Source: Cristatella mucedo (Eukaryota > Bryozoa > Phylactolaemata > Cristatellidae). From it: DNA of 64,000 bases. Of the stretch, positions 58,718 through 64,000 are shown in pieces. Location: contig WPIO01000058.1 in the NCBI GenBank assembly GCA_009760855.2, forward strand, positions 2,592,501 through 2,656,500. Direction: 5' to 3'. The first letter of the stretch is position 1. Each line of letters starts with the position of its first letter. The position numbers and the translations under genes are program-made. Below the pieces are notes generated by a model, which saw only the letters and a program-made list of their open reading frames with translations, searched no databases and had not been told where the DNA came from.

Positions 58718-60654
58718 TCACCTACGCCCGCTCCGCTGTTTCCTGCCAGTTTGTTTTTTGCCAGAGCGGTTTTGCTCAGCGGAGTGCGTTTCTTTTGAGC
58801 CGACCGGGTGTCTTCCAGTCAGACCGTACTCCCGTAGCTGGTATAGGAGTAGTCGATCGGCGGCGGAGCGCCTTCCTTTCAGCAGGCTGGTTATAGAACT
58901 GCTGCTTCGAGAGCCCGATGCTGGCTGTTTGGTTCCGGAGCTGCTGCGAGAGGCTGCCGCTGACTGGTTGGTTCCGGAGCTGCTGCGAGAAGCTGCCGCT
59001 GACTGGTCAATTTCAGAGCCGCTAGGAGACGGTGATGCCAAAGCTGCAGAGTCGATCGCTTCGAAAAAGTCGGCTAATGCTTTTTCAATGCGTTCGCAAG
59101 TAAACTCGTCGATGTTCACCAGATGAATCGCTTTCAAAAGTGGAACTTCCCGGTATGTTGCCACGAAGCGAGAGATGCCCCTGAGATAGGCCGCCGTGCA
59201 GACGTCCAGTGGCACGCCGTAATGGCCTGCGGATTTTAAACGTGCGATAAACGCTGCGACGCTGCACACAAGCCCGTTCCCAAGCTCGAACCTGGAATGC
59301 TGCGTCGTACGACAGGCACAGCGGCGTTAATCTGCAGCCGACAGCAGCAGGTGCACAGCGTGCCTGGCACGGGTGCTGGCACCGGTTTTGTCTAGGTAAG
59401 CTTTCATTGCACGGTCGCAACAAGCCAGTGACCATTGCTTGGGAAGATATTGCAAATTGAGCAATTCTGCACGTCTCATAAGTACCTATTAACCCATGGA
59501 CCGTATTGCTAAAACTGTGCAACACGACACTGAGCATTTATAAAAGTAATGCTGTTTTGATGTAACCGAAAGAAAAATAAATCTTTTGTCGAGACACTTA
59601 AAACTCTGGCAAGTGAAGCAAAAAAGAGCATCGCCATGTAAAGCGTAGACGAGCATGCTAAAGAACACCAAACGAAACTCAACGCTGCCGGTTAGTAAAA
59701 CAACCCTTGGTTAGAAACCTAGAGATCTGAATCATGCAAAGGTATGCGTGCAAGGCACACAGGAAAAAGCGAGCAAGAACACGAGGGAAGTTTATCGGAG
59801 CATGTAGAAGTACTTTGAAAACGAGCATATTGCTTTTACCAAATCCCAAAAACAAGCAGCTCGCAACAAGGGGTCAGTAGGAAAACCTAGTTTGCATAGC
59901 AAGTGCCGCATGCGAGATAATTAAGAAGCCACTCACCTGAGCTGATAGCAGGAATCGCTACCGTTTTGCATCCTTTTTCATCAGCTTCTATAAGACAGTT
60001 GAAAATGGTCTGGGCTAGCTTAGCTGCACAGTCATCGTCGTCAGAGCTTTGATCTCGCCGTGGACCGACACAGTTTAAGACTAAATTTATTCCTCTCTGC
60101 TTAAGCTGTCCAGTGGCAGGCAACGACACGACATCCCCAGTTCGCAAGGCTCCGTTTGCGTTGACGTGCGCATCGCACAGCTGTTGGAATTGGGCTCCTC
60201 CAGCTGTAGCAATTGCAAGAGCTGCGCCGGCCCCGTTGGTTAGATGTCCATTTGCCGGATTCACTATGGCATCGACACGTAGCTTAGTCAAATCACCCTG
60301 ATACGCGACGATGTTCACCCCGGACAGTTGGTACGATTTCCCATTGGCCGTTTGCCTATGCCTGCTGTCACTGGGTCCTGGGAGAGATTCCTTGAGTTTA
60401 TCCACCAGTTCAATGAGCTCTCTGGCGGCGGCAGGATGCAACTTACGCGAAGGATTCTCCACCGCTACTAACACTTTACTCTCGGGGTGCAGCAGAACTT
60501 TTTTCAGGCTGGGATAGCGTCTCTCATCATCCCTTATCACGAACTCGTAAGCGTCTTTAGAGATTGTGAAGGTGGATTGATTTTCTCGTGAAGAGCTTCC
60601 GATCAAACCTCCCGTTTTGTACCAATATCTTTCCTGAGAAGGGCTTGTTGCCAT
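58718..60654 (-). CDS. macro-domain protein, copy B
   Basis: Exon 60654-59937 (MATSPSQERYWYKTGG) ends at donor GTGAGT; exon 59226-58718 follows acceptor ATCCGCAG. The split Gly restores ISSG-HYGVPLDVC. The ADP-ribose pocket is complete: GVNIVAYQGDLTKL, VDAIVNPANGHLTNGAGAAL with the glycine loop, LNCVGPRRD, and TVAIPAISSG. Helix IHLVNIDEFTCERIEKAL ends the domain, then comes a Ser-rich tail (SAAASRSSSGTNQ repeated twice) and a basic end (GKKQTGRKQRSGRR). Likely reads or removes ADP-ribose, as in PARP9/14-type proteins. Upstream exons are possible. Confidence 0.8.
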
Positions 60655-61221
60655 GATGCTGCCAAGAATGATCCCACTGCAAGCACACACGGCTGCAATA
60701 GATGAACAGTGCATGAGTTCCAATGAAACACAAAGAGAACTAAATAATTAGTAACAGTTACACTAGCAGTGAATTCGTTTGGTATCTCAGGCTTAAAAAG
60801 AGAAAGTCAACTTATCAAACGTGTACAGCAGCACCATTCACGACAATTCACATATGAAGAGCAAACGATCCTACGATCTTTTGATCTTGGCCATTCTCAT
60901 ATTCTCTAGAATGTTCACAGTAAACCACTGAGGGAGCTGCAGGAAATCCTCCAAATACGCATGTAAACACGACACGTAAATATATGCATACTAAATTATT
61001 ATAATATATAGTATAGAATATAAAATTATATTATATATGTATATTGTCGCCCATATTCAATTTTACATCTAAGTTGAAGAAAGGTAAATGCATAGGTGTA
61101 TGTAAATATTAGCGTAATAAAGGGGGTGTCTTTATAAAGTATTTGTGGCTGGCAGCTAACATCAAGCACTGACATTGACCTCGTGTAATTAAATTAAAAC
61201 TTGAACTAAACCAAATAAAGC

Positions 61222-61945
61222 TCCTGCCAAGCCTAATTTGCGACGATCCTAAGACTTCGTCCATGACTACTTCTTTGCATTGGGCCTTGCCTCCTTAAGC
61301 TACGCTCTAGCGGCTACAAATGCCTGAGAAAAATTAAACGTTGGTTACGCCTTTCTCTATCTGGGTCGCCATGACAAACCGCGGGCCAATATCACTTTCC
61401 GCATAGTAATCCGAACTTGTAACGATGGGCCGTGGCCTAGGGCTACGATGCCTCCACTTCACGCAGCGGGCAATCCTTCATTGCCAACTGCAAGCAGTGG
61501 TAGACGTTTAGGCTGATCCCCCACAGTATATTAGGCGCTTTTAAAGAAGCGGACACTTACTCCTTTACTTAAGGCCAACATGTGAGTGTAACCCCAACCA
61601 CTGCAACGCGAACAGACCTGACGACCGTTGAACCACAATTGGCGTGGACCGATCGCCCGAAATACGGTGAGCAGCATTGTTACGAACGCCGCTATATCAA
61701 TCGTGCACATAATTGCCTGCATTGTTTAATTTGAAAGACGAGCTACTCCAGCCAGACTGGTTGGAAGCGTGGCCTATCACCAGGTTGGTTTAGTTTTAGT
61801 GCACGCAATAATACCTAGGAAAAACTCACCAAAAACTAAAAACCAGCGCTGTCGTTGAAAAGTGAGCAAGAGGGCACGGCAGCTTTAGAAGCATACGAAC
61901 TCTGGCAGCAAAGGCTCACGACAGGCAGCCGCGGCATTTCTGACT
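61222..61945. repeat. highly conserved block of the duplication, copy B
   Basis: About 97% identical by eye to 35233-35960, including SINE-derived TTGCCAACTGCAAGCAGTGG and the small minus-strand ORF. Sequence on both sides is much more diverged. Confidence 0.75.
61531..61722 (-). CDS. 63-aa ORF within conserved block, copy B
   Basis: Counterpart of 35525-35734. Only a handful of residues differ and an earlier stop shortens the C-terminus. It may be a by-product of the conserved DNA block. Confidence 0.35.
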   Translation of the reverse strand: MQAIMCTIDIAAFVTMLLTVFRAIGPRQLWFNGRQVCSRCSGWGYTHMLALSKGVSVRFFKSA

Positions 61946-62130
61946 GCCAGCCAGCTGCTCGGAATAGCGGGTGAAGTGATCTACGTCGGTTGTCCTATTA
62001 TTCCCTCGACCCGGAATTGGTCGGATAATTTCGTCTCTGTTCTCTCCTCTCAGCATTCAGAGCCGTGCGTGGGAACTCTACCGGTACTCTGTGAGAAGCT
62101 GCCGCTCAAGGGCAATAATTCTGTACCGTA

Positions 62131-62436
62131 ATGGTCCGCGGTGTCAAGCCGAGGCCCTCGAAAGGTGTCTCTGGCGTGCCTCTTATTTGTCCGGACAAAC
62201 TTCCAAAGGCCAAAGCTTCACTCAACTCTCTTAATGTGAAGGTTCCCCCTCAGTTCATTCGAGCATCGCGTCCGTCTGGCGCGAATCTATTGGACACAGC
62301 TCCATTGGATGGTTATCGTAATCAAACCAGAGAGTTCTTCAAACTGTATTTGAAGCCATATATTCCTAACAAGCCATCAAAGATTAATCAGTTACCAAAG
62401 CCACATGGAAAACGACACGTCAGCACGAAGCAATAA
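62131..62436 (+). CDS. 101-aa basic protein, unknown
   Basis: MVRGVKPRPSKGVSGVPLIC begins an uninterrupted frame ending HGKRHVSTKQ, rich in Pro and Lys. Copy A has lost the ATG (ACG) and carries deletions. The amino acid composition looks more protein-like than neighbouring frames. It could be a real small gene or an exon. Family not recognised. Confidence 0.4.
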   Translation: MVRGVKPRPSKGVSGVPLICPDKLPKAKASLNSLNVKVPPQFIRASRPSGANLLDTAPLDGYRNQTREFFKLYLKPYIPNKPSKINQLPKPHGKRHVSTKQ

Positions 62437-62584
62437 ACTAATGCTAAAGCCGAGCCGAACGCTGCCACATAAAGCTCAATAAAGCTAAAAAAAACTCAAG
62501 CGGCAAGTTACCAGTTTAACCGAAAAGCAATCTGTTGCCGGTAATTCGTAATCGGTCAAGGGCGGCAATTTCTCATTCCATATC

Positions 62585-62632
62585 CACACATATATATATA
62601 TATGTATATAAATATAAATATATATATATTTG
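62585..62632. repeat. (TA)n-rich microsatellite
   Basis: ACATATATATATATATGTAT followed by further TA/AA units; the corresponding place in copy A (about 36527) has a much shorter run. Confidence 0.85.
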
Positions 62633-62718
62633 TTTTTTTTGCATGTCGTTTCGATTGGTCATCGGGTATTGTCAGCAAACGATAACATTATTGTGACGTC
62701 ATAATGCATGCGAAAACT

Positions 62719-62745
62719 GGGGGGGGGGGGGTGGTGGTGGTGGTG
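62719..62745. repeat. poly-G and GTG repeat
   Basis: Eleven or more G in a row followed by (GTG)n. Copy A has only a short CGGGGGTGGTGGCG at 36620. Confidence 0.85.
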
Positions 62746-63245
62746 GCTTATTAACTCGGCTCCCATTCTTCGTTCTGCTTGACTCAGTCCGTACAATAAG
62801 CGGCCCACCACTAGTCGTCAGCGAGCCCGCGAGTTCCTCATTATTTGCCACTGCTGGAGCCATGCTGACAGAGCCAGTTTAGAAGTCTGGCCTTTCTGAT
62901 TGTACTACAGCACTTCTATGGTGGGGTTATATTAAGTAAGGTGGTTATCTCGTCAATCCTAGCGAGAGCTTGCTGCCGTCCGCGTGCGAATGCCAGTATT
63001 ACATGTGTGCTTTATTGAGACGAGCGAGTAAAGCCTGGTTAAGTCGAGAGTCTGGCTTCCTACCAACTCGGAGATGTACTACTGTTTTCCGGTTTGTGGG
63101 AGGCTTAGACGGCAGTCTTGCTCCAAGTCTGTCTTCTAACTCGCTTCGCCCTCTGAGCGTTCGTGGGGTAGCAGCGGCGTTTCTCTGCAGCCAGGTTTCA
63201 CTGACGCAATTACCGGTAGAATTGAACCTTTCCACTAAAGCCTAG

Positions 63246-64000
63246 ATCGCTCGCCGCCTCAAATCTGTATCTCACACAGAACTCAGTGTTTCCAATAAAC
63301 AAGGACCCGCCAGGAACGCATCCATGATTTCAGCTCTCAAGTCGTCTGCAATTCCCTGCTAAGCGACGCCGTAGTCGTGACCTGAATGGCGTCTATGGTT
63401 GGTCACTTGCTAAGTCTTGGCTGAAACGCAGAATTGGTTAGGCCGCTGAGTGATCGCACACTCTTTCTCAAGGACTGGACGGCCCCCACTATATTAGTGA
63501 CGTATACATCTAAGACTCGAGTTGGTAATAGGCAAGACTTACCGTATAAACTAGGCTTAAGAGATGCTGGAATGCAGGGAAGAATATAAAGTACAACTTT
63601 TCGTCCTATTCATATAAAGGAAAACACATGTTGCACTTTGAAATTGAATCGGAAGGAGGGAGAGCACAAATTGCAAAAAGAAGTGGACCTAAAATCCCCG
63701 GGGCATGCGACACATTTTTTTTAAAGGCCTAACTGGACGATATTCGGCCACTGACATGTACTACCACTGAAGAATTCTCCTATTAAGACGGTCCTTACAC
63801 TGTTGCGTCACAGTACTCGTGATGCCTAGATGAGACAAAAGAGGTTCTAAACGAATTTTGGTGATTTTCGGTATCACAAACTGCCGAGAGATCCAAAAGA
63901 ACGTGCAGCGAGACTACGTAGGTCTGCACTCCTGAGATGGCTAATAAACACCTGAAGCAGCACTGTCTCAGCAGTTTGTTTTTGTACCAGCTGACTAGTT
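63246..64000. other. non-coding host DNA
   Basis: AATAAA at 63293-63298 (CCAATAAACAAGG). No recognisable coding region or repeat. Confidence 0.4.

Larger units (their letters stand above)
58555..63240. repeat. segmental duplication, copy B
   Basis: Direct-orientation partner of 32400-37180, starting at CTGCAACCCGCAGGTGATGG. It keeps the better-preserved macro gene and the intact 101-aa ORF. The roughly 21 kb between the copies is mostly transposons. Confidence 0.85.

Overview
The window is invertebrate-type animal nuclear DNA. It contains a spliced Ras-family gene with long introns, duplicated spliced macro-domain genes, CR1/L2-like LINEs, tRNA-derived SINEs, two classes of LTR retrotransposon, many microsatellites, and a very AT-rich endogenous DNA virus of the Polinton/Maverick (adintovirus-like) kind. 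I cannot name the species; a sponge- or cnidarian-like genome is a guess from this mixture.

Layout. 1-9.6 kb is mostly non-coding, with microsatellites and LINE remnants. 9.65-13.42 kb (+) holds the last four exons of an M-Ras/R-Ras-like GTPase ending in a CAAX box; the P-loop/switch I exons were not found. 16.3-17.8 kb is a LINE remnant ending in a hairpin plus ATT repeats. 17.8-32.0 kb is the viral element: PolB with an embedded endonuclease VII-like domain, small acidic and basic proteins, three fibre-like genes, an intact 356-aa hydrophobic protein, an HNH-AP2 endonuclease, a phospholipase A2-like protein, an adenain-like protease, a zinc-ribbon protein and a FtsK/A32-type packaging ATPase. 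No major capsid gene, integrase or terminal inverted repeat was seen, and most genes carry stops or frameshifts. Many of its genes start directly at a shared TATAG-A(3-4)-ATG motif.

32.4-37.2 kb and 58.55-63.25 kb are direct copies of one segmental duplication. Each carries a two-exon macro-domain gene on the minus strand and a roughly 730-bp block that is far better conserved than the genes. Between them, 42.0-53.2 kb is a decayed Ty3/gypsy element (+). It is interrupted by a SINE with a 7-bp target duplication, by an inverted LTR copy, by a filler of telomere-like and kappaB-like repeats replacing part of its reverse transcriptase, and by a nearly complete second LTR retrotransposon (minus, 48119-52507) with ~98% identical LTRs. 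That nested element has a textbook -1 frameshift signal at its gag-pol junction: slippery A_AAA_AAC, a 9-bp stem and a possible pseudoknot. LINE copies fill 53.2-55.5 and 57.6-58.2 kb.

The two items I consider least expected are the shared start-proximal promoter motif of the viral element and the gag-pol frameshift/pseudoknot signal of the nested retrotransposon.
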